DNA of 64,000 nt, taken from contig NW_019211455.1 in the NCBI RefSeq assembly GCF_002443255.2, positions 5,935,909-5,999,908 of the forward strand. Reading direction: 5' to 3'. The DNA is from Varroa destructor. Its lineage: Eukaryota > Arthropoda > Arachnida > Mesostigmata > Varroidae. Positions 1 through 14,303 of this stretch are shown here, one piece after another; the first letter of the stretch is position 1, and each line of letters begins with the position of its first letter. The notes below the pieces were generated by a model, which was given only the letters and a program-made list of their open reading frames with translations, searched no databases and was not told the DNA's origin. Both the position numbers and the translations under genes were made by a program.

Positions 1-3000
1 ATTTCCGGTAGAATATCTTAATAACGGGCGGTTCCTTACTATCAATGCATAGATGTTCTCCTTCGAGGTTTGCTCTATCGAAGCAAAAAAAGTTTACAGA
101 AATCGTCAGAAACCTGTCCCCGGTCAGGTGACGATTCTCAGTAAATATACCACTTAGAAGCTCATTACGTAAGTAGTCTTTCTTTCTGAGCTTTTTTTTT
201 TTCTATGAGAGAGGTAGGTCCCGGAATACTGGGCTTGGGTCCAATTCAGCGGTTGTAGGCAACAACAGCCAGAAGCCAGAGAAATAAGTAGACGTTTCGG
301 CGCCAAACTTAAAGGACGCTCCGATAGAACTCGACTACAGTCAGCTACAGAACAATACAGAGTGGCGGAACAAGCACTCAAACCAGCCTAGCTATACGCG
401 TCAACCAGTCATATAGTATGAGCGTAATGTCGTGCAAAAGGCAAGATTGGGCACATGGGTCGACAAAACCAAGCGAACAGAGCACTCCTATAGTGACAAA
501 GCATTTTAAATAAGTCGCGCCGCTTGGTGGCGTCGTTTTCGATGCTTGTAATGACGACGGCCGCCGTCGGAACTGTTATGAAGACTGTAGCAGCGGCAGC
601 AGAAACAGTCCAGGAGGTTGTTCTCTTCGGCCCACCTTCCCTTTTGGCCTGCGACGGCTTTCATCAGCGCTCCCAGCCAGCAGAAGCTGGCCGTCACCGG
701 TAACACGCAACTGTATCGCCGTCACAAGAAGCAACCACAAAAAAGCTTCACAACTCAATTTCGCAATAAGTATATATTTTGGACTATTCAAGCTTCTTTT
801 AGTGAGGGCACATCGGTGGACGAACTGTTGCACCGATGGCGCACGCTACGAAGATGCTCAGAGATAATGTGTGCCATCATCATCATCTCTTTCGGCTTGC
901 GCTCAGGGAGAGGGGAGTCGACGCTACGTGTATTTGTTCAAGCTAGTTCAGCTGCAGCCAACAGCGGCAACAGTTACCCAGCAGAGTGTTGCTGAGAACA
1001 AACAAAGAATGAACACGTATCTCGCAAGCGAAAAAAACAATCTCTATAATTGCAGAACAATTTATTTTCCCCTACGTACTTACTTACCCAATCGCTTACC
1101 TACACGGCCATTTATGTTGTGCTGTTATCTAACCTTCTGCACGTCCTTCTCATCCTATCTCGTTCCAATGGCGCTCCGGTGAGCGAATATATTATTATTA
1201 CATATTATCTGAAAGATAGTGTGCTAAGCACGTTTTCTCAGCTAGAGGTAAACTATAGACACCTTTGTACATACATAGTCTATGTAATCATCTTTTATAT
1301 AAGTGTATGTACTGCGTTTAGATAAAGAGCACACTATGAGACTATGATGCGCTGTTCAGATAACAGTAACAACGGTGCCAATAACAGCAGCAGCTGGATT
1401 TAATAAGCACGAACATTTTCCAGGCTCGAGCAATGCTCACAACGACGGCCATCAAAAAATGGGAAGCCCTCCCCACGCCTTACCGACCCTCGATTCAAGA
1501 ACTAGAACGGCGTCGTTGTTGAGCTAGTGATTGGCAATGTTCGTTTTAACACAGTGATTTGCTACGATCGGACGTCAAGCAATCGTAGTGATAATAGTGC
1601 ACAGAATCAGCCAGTGGAGCCGCACTGGGCTAATGAATGAGTGCTACGAATGAAAAAGCCCACGCGAAACATCATCCAATTGACCTATTCGCTATTTTTT
1701 TTTTTGCTCCACACCAACGAACGAAGACAATGAATGCTCTTCGCGCATAGACAAGATCCATTCGGTAACTCCAGAATCTAGGAACAGGCCATTGTGCTCA
1801 AATAAGCAGTAACCGAAAATCACGTATTTCGATTGGTCGGTACTAGAAAATGGCCATCAACTACTAGAAATAATAAAGGAAAAAAAAAGCTCTAGGCGTC
1901 CAGCCTACCAGAACACTTGGGCATTTTATAATAACGCTGAGTGTCGCTAGACCAGCGAGTGAAACTCAAGTGATCCCGGCCCACCTATCTGTGTACCTAT
2001 GCACCCACACGCGTCAACAAGTGCATCTAAAACGTTAACGTGTAATAACCGATATCTATAGCCATCTTGCGTTAATCTCAGCGTGTTTACAAAAAGCTTT
2101 TTTGATATCTTTTTTTGTTTCACTGACTTCGTCGGTTTGCCATTTTCAGCTCTTCGTGATCTGAGGAAAGGAAGCGGTCCATATTCTTAGTATTATCGTC
2201 GTCGTAATCATTATTATTTGATTCGCTGTTTCGTCTGTGTGTCACTACTACGTGAGCGTGTCTGCTCGTTTCCTTTACAATTCCAGCGATCAGCGTGGGG
2301 CATCCAGTGCCGCCATAATGGTGGAGTAATCACGTCAGCACACTGTTAATATAGATCAAAATTAAGCGTATTTTTTGCAGATTAGCGTGACAATAGACCA
2401 AATGGAAAATTTTCCTACGTCAAATAGGCTAATTAGCGTGTTCAACGTAGCGCACACAGGTATCTCAAGTAACGACTAATATACATATATAGGGCAAAAG
2501 ATAGCACTGGGCAGGATAGCACCTAAATGGGCGTGAAATTTGCAGTAAAGCTAACCTCGTTCAGTAGACAACATCTCTGTACGACAGCTGCTGTTGCTGC
2601 GCGCTGTTGTTGTCGTCTGACTCGGCTCGTGCGTAATGTCGGGGAGAGCGAGAGCAATGGACGGCCCGAAGGCCACAGTCACTTCATTGCCAGTCTGCCA
2701 ACAATAAGTAGCAACAGAGAAACGAAAACTGTCGCCACTGCTCTCGATGCTGCATGTACGTTCCGTTTCGGTGGGTCAGGGATGACAGCGGCACTAGATG
2801 CAACTGTCAGAGGCAAAGAAGTTGTGCCACTGGCGACGGACCGTAATTTGATATAGCTCACCGTGCAGACCAATCGGTCGCTTAAGATAAACATATGGCT
2901 GGACAAATGGTTCGATAGATGAATGAAGAACGGCCTACCGGCTGTCCTTTCGCGTGTCCTCTCTGCGCGACCGTCGCGTCAGCAGCAGCAGTGACTGCGG

Positions 3001-5187
3001 CGGCGACCGCATGACTAGCTTGCATGATAGTCACATTCGCCTGCCGTCGCTAGCGGCCGCTGTTGGACGCCTGTCGCGCAATGGATGCAGAAGGGGAAGC
3101 CAAGCTTCAAGGGGACAGAACGATTTTTTCCTTAGCGTCTGCTGGCGCTGTTGCTTTAGTAGCTGCTCTCCTCAGTAATGCCATCATCTCTGCTAACAAA
3201 TTTCTTATGCTGGGACGCGAAGCAGTAATTATATACGTTTACACACATATATATATAGCGATGATTACTGTAAAAGTGCTGCTACCGGCCCTTCCGCTTG
3301 CGAACATGGCGAAGAAAAAAAAGATCTACATGTGATATTTGACACAAGACGGAAAAAAGCTTTTCTCCTTCAAAAAGATTTTCGCAGTCGTAGTCGCACA
3401 GAACTCATATGGACTTTGGGGGAAATTGGTTTATAGCTTAACTGCTTTTATATTACATAGGAAAAAAGACTATTTCACCCTCCATTATTATCTGATGCTC
3501 TCTGTATTCTGTTCCACCGGGCGTACGGCACTTAGTTACTATATAATAATAATATTGCTAGTAGTAGTTCTTTGACGGCTATGACCTGCTCCCCTTTTCA
3601 CCACCGGCGGCGCTGGTCCTAAGAGAAGAGCCATTATCGCATTCGTATTCTGAACCACGCTCGCCTGCTTTGCTGAAACGATCTACTTCTACGAAGGTCC
3701 TCTGTAGCGGCCCGGCTTATTCACCGCCGAGCAGTAGCTGCAGCAGAAATTTAGCGAATTTGTGGCCTCAGCCGCTATTTCACTAATGTTCATAGGCGAC
3801 GCTGTGCACGGCACACAAAGTCAGCTCGGTCTGCTTACGTCTGAGCGTGCGTTAGTATTACTGACGATCTTAAACCTGAACGCGAGCCTCTTTGACGACA
3901 AAAAAATAGCAGTTACATAATGTAATAACTACGGATAACTAAATATGTCTGGATTTAGGCATGATTACGCACAATAATAAACCGTAAATCAACATGTGTT
4001 ACATGATGTACTTGGCCGTATGACTGTACCTCGCTAGCGTTCTTCAGGCACACGAATGTAATGAGGATGGTGATCTTCACAATCATGGTAGAGACAACAG
4101 CATTGCTTATTAGCATTTATAACAATATGTTTTCCTGTGCACATACCCAAGCCCATAGTTTGTGATAATTGTAGATTCAAATGCCGTCACTGTTGCGTGC
4201 AGTCAGCGCTACGTTCTTCATCGCCACAAAACCACGAACCGACCCGCTGTCAGTTGCCACGTCTCGTAGATACCAGTATGTACATATATACACATGTACC
4301 AGTATCCGCGTTGGTCGTTCGCGTGCTGCTTGAGAAGAAGCGAAAGCTACCTAGAGATAGTCACTGCTTCCTTCTCGTCAAAGCTTGCCGGCCGTCTGGC
4401 GGCGCCCTTTCTCTAAAGCAGCAGTAATAGTTTGCTTGTAGTGTCGTCTGTATTACCGCCTTTACTGCAATCGCTACGACCGCGAGCGTGGCGATGACTG
4501 CAACAGTAGCAGGAGACTCGGGTTGGTGGGCGAGGATACAGAAAGAAGCTGTAATGAGCCCATCCATCTGAGCTACTCGCAGCCTACCTCCCAGTTCCCC
4601 CCAACAACTCGAACGGCCGCGTCACAATCCCAGCGGGCGCCCACCACCGTCACCATCACGAATTGCCCTCTTGCCACTACAACACGCCGGGTGACCCTTT
4701 CCTTCTGCCGCCGTCTCGCCTTCCTTTGCCAGTGTCAGTTCAGGACCTCCGACCACAACCGTCATATAGTCCATCCTACCCCGCCCGCCTCCATTCACTT
4801 GTGTATAGTATTAGTACAACTGCTTAGTAATCCCGCGCTAGCGTTTTCTGTATCCTGTTCATCGTCAACAATATGATATTTTCCTTTAGGCTTGCTTTTC
4901 CATTCGCATTGCGGCGGCAGTGTCTCCTGTACGATGACGACGCCGATGCCTTTCGTGCACGTGTAAAAAGGGAAAGGTATATGAGAAATAGAAAAAAAAC
5001 AACTCGTCATACGAATTAACACTTTTCTTCTGACCAATTTCAATGTAATGCTGTTCGTGGCACTTTTTTGTGTAGCGGTTGAGGGCGCTACGATGGCCGC
5101 AATGCTTCTGGCTACGGCCGTCTTCTCGGCCCTGTAAACGGGAATAATAGTTCGAGTATTAACGAATGGCTGGGCCTGCTTGTAGGT

Positions 5188-5206
5188 TAAGGTAAGGTAA
5201 GGTAAC
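5188..5206. repeat. Short GGTAA tandem run
   Basis: About four copies of the pentamer GGTAA/AGGTA follow each other directly. The run is too short and too isolated to be telomeric, and there is no TTAGG array. It is most likely a small simple repeat within the putative intron. Confidence 0.6.
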
Positions 5207-8200
5207 GACAGCAGCCGACCCAAAGCCGCTCAGAGGCTCAGTACATTGTGTCAAAGCACGGAGTGGGCCGATGTACAACTGGTTGCCGGCCAAGTTACTT
5301 TTATGTTTTTATATAGTATCGGACATGTTGCCGGGCAAGCGTCTCCAACGAAATGTTCTCTGAAGAAAAACACGTCGAAAAAATCGAATAGCATAAACAC
5401 TAACTTAGCGGGTTAGTTTCGTTCAACGTGTGCGTAGAGTTACGCGTCTTGGACAATATTGGCTTGACAGAGCTGCGAATGAGAGAGACAAGGAAGTCAT
5501 CGGAGGAAAATTGTTGCAGCGCGCGATAAGGGCAGCCAGCGTACGAGATCAACGTACCAGTAGTGGCCGACCGGAAAGATTTGTCGATGTGGCAACGACT
5601 GCATGCGCCAGCTTAGGAGTATTATATGGCGGCTATATGCGAAAGCTGCGCAACTGCTATCATCCGGAAAGACGATATCTGCCGAGATTAGACAACTACG
5701 AAATGACCACGGACCCTGTCCAGCGCTGTTTGTATACGCGACACAGTTTACCGTTCACTGCTACGAATATTAAATTAAACCCCGCGGCAGCAACACGAAA
5801 TCCAGTTAGTAAATCCATTTAGCTAGCGTCGTAAATGCGCCATCTAGGAAAGCCCCACGTGTGGCCTAACGCCGCAACCAGCGACGATACTTTGTACGAC
5901 TACGAGTTGCGTGTTCACAAAGCAAAGGCGAGCAGGAATCAAGAAATTGGGCTTCCAGTTACCATTAACTCTGTATACACACGCCACACAATGAGTGTCG
6001 ATGCTAAGCGGCGCCTAGTCATCTAAATGGCCAGCGGACAAATTCAAGTTTCCTTCTCTCTTTCGGTTCCTCTTTCTACCCCAATAAGGACAGCGTCGGT
6101 GATCGCAGAAGCATTGCAGCTTCGAGCCTCCTAGATGCTTTGTAGCTTTCCTTCCTTCTCCAGACTCTTCTACGTACGAATGCACCATACAACGTCGCCA
6201 TGTTGGTTGATCTTAGATAATTCGTAGATTTGGTAAGTGTCACGTTCAACCCCTACATCGTATTCCACTGCCCTCTGACGGTCGTAAGCCTCACAGCTTC
6301 CTTATCTAGCCCCATATTCCCTGATCTCCTCTGGCGACCTCAGCGCCACGTAGTGTGCCGGAGCAACAACAAAGCAACTATAATAGAGGGAGGCTGAGAG
6401 AAAGGTTGGCGGAATATAGATGAGCAAGGGAGACAAGGCAGGCGGGTACGAAAGGGGCCCAAAGGGGAACAATATCTGTCAGGCTTTCCATCGTAGTAGT
6501 GAGTAGTGAGAGGGCAAAAAAGAACTGCTTTACTAGAAACAGAAACGCAAGGCTCGTCTAAATAAAAGTACAACGGCGGCAGAAGCAAAGTGGGTGTGTC
6601 TGTGTGCACAACCTAAGTCAGCTCAACGCGGATTTAAACTCCTTCCTCCGCGCTGACTTGCACCCGCTAGCGGTTCTGACCACTTCAACGGCGAACAAGC
6701 AATGAGCATACGCCTACAAAAAACAGACCACAGTATGTCCTGTAACGCGCCGTTACCCGTTCGAAGCGGTGACCTGAATGAGGTTGCAGTAATACAAAGA
6801 CAATGGGGAACCAGACAAACAGCATTGGGAATAATAGTACGGTACGACGGCGGCTGAGGTACGGGCGTTTATCACAGTCGTTATATTGGCAGAATGTTGT
6901 AAAGCCGATTAGTTAAAAGTAAAAACGACTGAGAAACAAAAGAAAAATGAAAATAGACAAGACTCCCATGCGAATACCATTAACAGAGACATTATTATAT
7001 ATAAGGCACATGCTCCGGCAATATTTTTACACTAGGACCAGAAATACTAAGAAAAACTGAATTGTTGGGACAACGTGATTCTGGGTAGTACAGTGGATGG
7101 ACACTCTTACCTCAACTCTTTACCTGAATTAATCGGTATGTCACGTGAATACACAGGACATAGGAATACTGCCAGTTTCATTAAATGCAGTTGGATGGTT
7201 GCACAACCGCACGTTCTTATCTGAAGTTTTCGAATATCAAAAAGTTCCCACAAAGCAACAAGCGGCCAGATAGCTGCCTTTAGCGACATATCAGAATGTA
7301 CTCACACAACTTCTATACTAGAGCGATGAACCAACAGGCGCAGCTCAGAAAGCGCCGCACAGTCACTCCCAAAACATTGAGATCCTCGTAGGACTGCGTC
7401 GTGCCCTCCCCTTGTGACACCCGCCTGCCCGTTGAGCTCAGCTAACCTCGTAGCAGGAAAGAGCTGTAGGCAGAAGGCAGCACCATCTTTACGATCACCA
7501 CCGGGAAGTGCGCGCCACTTAGAAAGGGATCGCGGCAGCGATGGGGGATTGTGGGTGTACTCCGGGATGGAGAGGGTGGGCGGAGGCCGGCCGGGGCCAA
7601 ATTACGATACCACATCTTGAGTAGTGCCCCACAACCTGTTGTGGCTGCGCGGTTCAAAAAAAAAGTCTGGAGAAATAGAAGGAAAAGGCGACAGCGGGAT
7701 GAAGGTCTGAAGCCTGCACGCGGGCTGGCGGGAGTATTGGGGCATTGGAGTGGCGCACGAAGGTGACGGGGCTTCTTTGCATTCTGTCCCAGTTCGGCTT
7801 CACCCCTGACCAACCGTTGCCAACGCAAACAGGAGCCATCCCCGGAGCCGGATTCGGGTCAATATTAGAGGGGTTTAATAAAAGTAAATTATTATTATTG
7901 TACTGCCAAAGACCAGTATCTCCGCCAGTCTTCTATAGACGAGGCTCAACGGCAAGTTCCAACCAAGGGAATTCGTCCGTTTTCCTTCATAACCTTGCAG
8001 CACTGAACCTTCTGCCTCTGATTCATGGGCTGAAATGCAGTACTCTGCTCTCGTTTCTTGTTACTTTTCTCAGCTGAACGCCTCGGATTACCGGTGAATG
8101 TTCATGGCATCGGTCGCAATAGTACTAGTAGTATCCCTTAAAATGTAGAGGCAAGCATTGCCTCAGAAACTGGATACGCACGTTCGGCTACCAATCGATA

Positions 8201-11200
8201 GCAACCACTGAAAATGGCAGCGACGGCAGTAGACCTGTAACATATTAAACTATTCTCCGACCTCCTAGATAAGAGTATCTACCGAGTATAACACTGTATC
8301 GCAGTGAGCCTCTAGCCCACATGACCAGAGGCGTAATTTGTTATTTGTTATCCTATTTGGCGCCCATAATGAAATCATGGTAACAATAACACCGGCACGA
8401 CACATATACTCACAGGCTACTTAGGAAACCGAATGTGGATAATATCTCTACGAAATTATATATATTCAAAAACTTAGGCAAAAATAATTAACTTTTTACG
8501 TTCAGTAGTAAGGATCCAGTAAAGGCTGTTTCCTTCTCTGGTGCCCAGATAACTGCATTTGGATAAATGACGCTAGAATATATAATACAAACGCCTGTAT
8601 CGAACGGTCAACGTAAGCCAGGTATATCGAATGTGTGCAGGTATAAGCGAACCGGCTGTATGAACAGGTCTGAACACTTAGTACACGCATGGCGTGGTTA
8701 TATATAGCGATAGAGAATCTTGATGATGGTGATACTTGCTTTGGTAAGTTTTAGTGGAGTGATGAGATCCCAACATCTAATAAAGTTAAGGACTTTTATT
8801 GATAAGACGGTCTAAGTTCGAAAACGGGTTTCATTCTAGGTTGCGTCGGATTTAAGCATAAAGGAGAACTTGAAGGTTAGTGGTGTGTAGCAGGCTCGCC
8901 GAAGATAGGTCTAACCGTCAGGGCAGAGCTTCGCACTCGGCTCGTATATATAAGCCCCGTCTGATGGTGTCTGGTCACACATGGAAGTACTGCTTAAACC
9001 CTCTTAAAAAAGATAAGTTGGCAAGCGTAAACCGCGAACTTACCCTCACAACACTTCGTTTCGTGCCGGGATCCAGCCATCTGAAACAATGCTTAGCAGA
9101 CGCAAAACTTTAAACATTTGTTTAGATACTTTGTTAAATAAAAACTCTCTTACCAGTGTTAAACCAGTAATAAGAAAAAAGACCTAAAGGTGCCTAGGCG
9201 CAAGTGACTAAAGTACCTAGCTGCCGTTGGCTTTCAAGCGGACCTAACGCAGTCTAGCTTCAATTTTTTCTAATAAAGAAAGTGGTTAATAAACGAAAGT
9301 TCTCCCGTTTTATCTGTCTTTAGCTTAAACCGTAAAGCAGTCCCTTAGAGGATTATCTCACGTAACAAACGAAGAACGAATAACACCTGTCAATAGTACG
9401 ATAGATTCCGGACCAGCGAATAGGTTTGACATGAAAAACCTAGTTGTTTACGCGTGAGTTGCGTTCAGTAATAGGTTTAATGCAGAACGATTCCTGTTGT
9501 TCTATAATCGGCCGGCCAGCGAAAGTTGATCTAGCGTAGGCTTAAAAACATACAACATGTATGTTATACTGCCTCGGATTCCATGCAATATTACTCTAGT
9601 AATCAATGTGGAATTACTTCAGTAGCAGAAGGCACTGCTGTTGTATGGGACCCGCTCCGTGGTTTGATGAGGACGAGGCGGCATTGGCTTTAGTTGCATA
9701 GGGCAGCTAGTTAGTACGCTTCTAGGCGACCGAATGAGCCCTTGACGCTATAGTGCTGGGCTTCCTGGACGGTCGGGTCACCGAGAGGTTCCGAACCAAC
9801 TACACGTCGTCCTCGTCCTGCAGTTTCCGTCTTCCTCCCGCTGCTTCTAGCAGCGGCGACAGCAGCGGCCCGGTCAAACGCTGCCCTATCAAGGCCAAGA
9901 GAGTGAAAAAGGAGAAAACTTGCAGGACGTCCAATGCCAGGCACCCTTATCGCCACCGCTACCTCCGCGTCAGGGCGATAGAGATAAAAACGGGCGATTT
10001 TTCTATGCAGCTTTATGTGCGTATAATATAGATTTTGAATTTTTATGGCATCAGGCCCTAGAACAAGTAGATAAAGAAGAAAGGCCGGCGGGGCCAAGTC
10101 AAGACGACCCGAACGTCCAGGTCCAGCCACTGAGTCCGTGTAGTGTTCTCCACAGATAAATCACTCCCCCTTACGCCCCATCCCCCTCCTACCAGTAATA
10201 CCCCTCACTCAAACAGCCGCGCCTGCCGGAGCAACTACAGCAATAATAGCGGTGGCCTGAAACGAATAACTTGGCCAGCAGTAGCAGCAGCCTGTTCGTT
10301 CGGACCACGTTCTTTCGCACGAAATTTTACCAGGCTTGCGACCGCTTGTCTCCGTCGTCTTCAAGATTAACATAGGCGTGAAAGTAAAAGTCGAATGGCG
10401 ACGAATGTTTCGGGAGAAGAAGCTGACCGAGGCCATGCAGCCAACCGAAAGTACTGCGGCCCGCGCTGTAGTTACGCGCTTGTTCCTCTTCCTCTCGCTG
10501 GTAACGGAGCATCGCCACCGGCAGAAGCCGCTACGGCAACAGTAAGCGAGACAGGACGCTTGCTGCGCCACCGTTGCGTTACGTTGTTTTGCTTTCCATC
10601 TGCATACAACTGCGAGAAGACGCAGAGACCAACGATACAGCCAGTCGCTGCTCAGTGATACCATAAAGAAATAGCCAAGAGAAAGGCCTTAATCTTAAGA
10701 ACCTTCTAGCTTAATACACCGGCACACATGCAGTCAGACAGATCGGTAGATATTGTGGCCGAAACCACAGGCACATTCAGGCACAGCTTGTCGGCATTCT
10801 TTACAGATACACAAAGTAGGCGCGTAGTCGTTGTTGTTACTGCATTGAGCGACTGCCTCGATGTGTGCATGTGTGACTGCATAGACCAGTCTCAAATACG
10901 AGATATGCGGCCAATGCCATGATACTGTACACACAAACACACATGCATTCTGCAGTAAACAGAATTATTGCTATTATCAGCGGTATTGCAATGCGCGTTC
11001 AGCGTCACTGTAGCTATCGCCGCCGTTACTGCTGCTGTTGCAGTTGTTGCCGTGACCGATATGATGGATTTTGATCTTTCTCAGAGGATAAATAAAAGTA
11101 AACCTTTTCTGACGAGCCATTAAACTGCCCTTATCCTCGACACACAAATTCTCGCGGATCGCCCCCTACCTCTCTCTTTGGGCGGAACGAGCTTTAGGCC

Positions 11201-14200
11201 TGGTACATCATATTAGCAACTACTGACCTTATAATAGAGGATTGATGTAGCTTGTGATCGTTGTATTATGTTTCTTCGTGCTTTACTCTGGATTTACATA
11301 GCGCAACTACAAAAAAAAAAGTCAGCAATCGAACATTATGCAAATACATCTTACGTTTGTATCCGTGATGTGCTTTTATTAGCTAACTGCATAATTTTTA
11401 CGAAGTACTCACGTACTCGTCATCGTGCACATCGGGCGTGTATTCGAATGCCTACTCGTTGTAAAGAGTAAAAACAAAATAGCCTATCCTAACAACCAAT
11501 CGTAAAAGTCGTCGTGCTATAAGTAGCAACGTATGTGTTGAGTGATCAAGACATCGCTATAGATAGATTAGGGAAAATTATCGGTGGCCAGATTTGTCTC
11601 GATATTACGCTGTGCAGCAGAGCGCGAATCAGTCTGTTCATTAGCGGGGCGCAAATTTCCTATCATAGCAATTCTCCGTGCCTCACACGATTCTGAACCG
11701 GTTCAACGTAGTATTTCAATTGTGTCACATAGATTCAATCTTTCTTCAGAACATGTCTGAGTAAGCTCAACGAAGAAGTGAAGCGCGTACGTACCGCATC
11801 ATCAACAAAATGAACTTCCGATACTCCCTGACACGTACCGAATAAACAAGCTGAGTCTATTCAAAACGAGCCACATAATACCACATGTTGCAGGACTTCG
11901 CTTCACCGATTATTAGACACTTTCTGGCAACCTCTAATCGTTGTATTAATAATAAATTGCAGCGTGAACAGCAAGATCCAGATAGCGGCGAGGCCGGGGC
12001 GGACCAGAAGAATGTCCGACTTATAATCAGAAACGATCCTGTTTGGCTAACGACAATTCAGTATAGACAAACGATACGACCATGACATGACACGCTAATC
12101 ATAACCCAAAGCCTCCGACACACACGTACACAAGAAAAATACTCTTAATAAAAAACGGATCACGAGTACTTAATTAAATGATTAACTTCGGAATTTGCCT
12201 CGTTTTCTTACTATACCCCTCGCTATGGCCCGTTCGCTTACTAAGCGGCAAGAAGATCTGCTTCCTGATTCAGATTTGCAAACGCAATAACGTGTGAAAT
12301 TTTATATATCATAGCCTGCGATAATAAGTAATAATAACGGTCTTCGCTCGCCTTCTTACACGAATATATCTCAACATCAGCCGATTCAGTGTCGTGCACG
12401 GGCGGCAGCTAGTAGCTAACTAGCCTAAATAGGCATATATTTAGTACGGAAAGTCACAGACATAGGCGAATACTCGTAGCGACTCTGCTATGGACAGGGC
12501 GAGCAACAAGCACAAGCATCGGCGGCGGTCGGATTGCCACGTCGCCGGATGGACGTACGACAGAATAGTCCTGTAGCCTCTACATTGACGTAAGCCCGTT
12601 CACGTTCCAGCCAGCATGGGTCGCTGTGTTGAAGCGTTTTCAAGACACAACTGCGAATCAGCTGGTGATCGTCATGATACGATGGCCAAAGCGGCAGCTC
12701 GAGATGCGAATGCGTAAAGCGCGGAGGATAGCTCGACCTTGCTTGTACATGTCGCTACGCATGTATCTGTACAACTATGGACACTCGATAACTCTCTAAT
12801 TATACATTTCGAGCGAACGACGCGTTTACGACAACGACGCAGTAGCGACAGTATAGGGAGGCACGCGGTTAGCGGGCCCACTGACGCTGACAGCGCGTTC
12901 TGTAGCAGCAAATGCATCCGTATATATGCGAAGAATTTAGTGGAATTTAGCGGTGCTCCATCCTCTGTAGTCTTCAACGTTCTCATCTCACTTTAGCCAG
13001 TAGCAGCGGCGAAAATATAAGCAGCAAAAACTATATTATGATATAAGATGATGACATTTCCCTTTGACAAGCAGTAATGGCAGCCAACTGTAATGCTGCT
13101 ACCTCTTCTGCTCGACTGCGCATTGTTTTCCTTCGTTGTCCTTCGACAGAGTGCAAGAGGGAAAAATGGAGGAGATTTCACCGTAAGGGAACGAAAGAAA
13201 AGAGACATCGCTAGCTAAACCATTGTACTAATACTAGTAGTAGTAATTACTTGTAAAGCGACTAGGTACAAGGTAAGTAAATAAGGGGTAGAAAAAACGC
13301 GTTTAGAGAGGAGAGGAGGGGCAAATCAGAGGAGATAGTACTGTGTAATTAACTCGAAAGGTTATTACTGCTCATTAGATCGGATCCCCGTCATCTTGAC
13401 TGAACAGTTCACTAGTGAAAAGATTGGCTTGGGAATCAGCCGGCGATAACAATTATTCTCACAGTAAATGTTCGTGCTTTGATTGCTTGCCTTTCATAAT
13501 TGTAAGGTATATAAGTCATCTTAGCCGATACATGTAGAATAGGCGTTGATACGCTATCGGTGCGACCGAACAACCGATAACATGGAACCTTGCACAGCGT
13601 GCTTTGTTCGTTGAATCTGAATTTGGTTGCATTTCACTACGATACGGGTACACACATTCGTGCTTTCCTCTAATCCATATTGTCGATTTCTTTTTGTAGC
13701 TGCCTATACCAGTGTACTATACCACGTAACTCAAAAGTTTTGCCGAGAAGTTCTTTGTTTGGCAGCAGTCTTACGCTTTCGCATCGGCTTGTAAGACGAA
13801 GGTCGATCGTTTAGTTTTTCGACTTCGTGGTCTGGGCTTCGTTGGTTCGAGTAGCTTTTGCGACCCGAACGCTTGGGCTTCCATGGTTTGTTACTGCTGC
13901 CAGTGATGGTGCCGCTCCCGCTATCGAAGAGTAGAGGCTGCTCTTTTCAATCTACAGGCCGCACACCGCCCTTGCGGGGTTATACTTTACGCAGTAGTAA
14001 CCGCAGTAGTAGGCCAATCGCCTTAGATAGGAGGACATAATCATTACTTGCAGTTCTCGTTTTTGCTCCGATTCAATCGAATGCCACAATCGACAAAGCA
14101 GAAAAGCGGATATGGTGAATTCATTCTCGCGATGGCGACCCAAGAAGTTTCGAATTGAGCCCTGACGAGCAGAAGCGCCGTTGGTATGTTATGCCGGACT

Positions 14201-14269
14201 GCGATACCCCACCCAGCGCGACAGCCATAACGGCCTTGCTTGGCTTGGGTTGCCAGTGGCTGGGCTATA

Positions 14270-14303
14270 CATATATATATGCATATATATATATATATAT
14301 ATG
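14270..14303. repeat. TA dinucleotide microsatellite
   Basis: A run of alternating TA is interrupted once by GC (ATATATGCATATAT). It is a simple repeat with no sign of neighbouring mobile-element ends. Confidence 0.9.

Noticed and set aside
2527..2856. A 109-codon open frame on the plus strand in the left part of the window
   Set aside because: Low-complexity Ala/Cys/Arg composition, no family resemblance, no splice context, and an overlapping opposite-strand frame of similar quality.
5430..5822. A 130-codon open frame on the plus strand
   Set aside because: No recognisable motif, no promoter or splice support, and it sits inside the probable ZSWIM intron. Chance or a decayed repeat is more likely, though a lineage-specific gene is not excluded.
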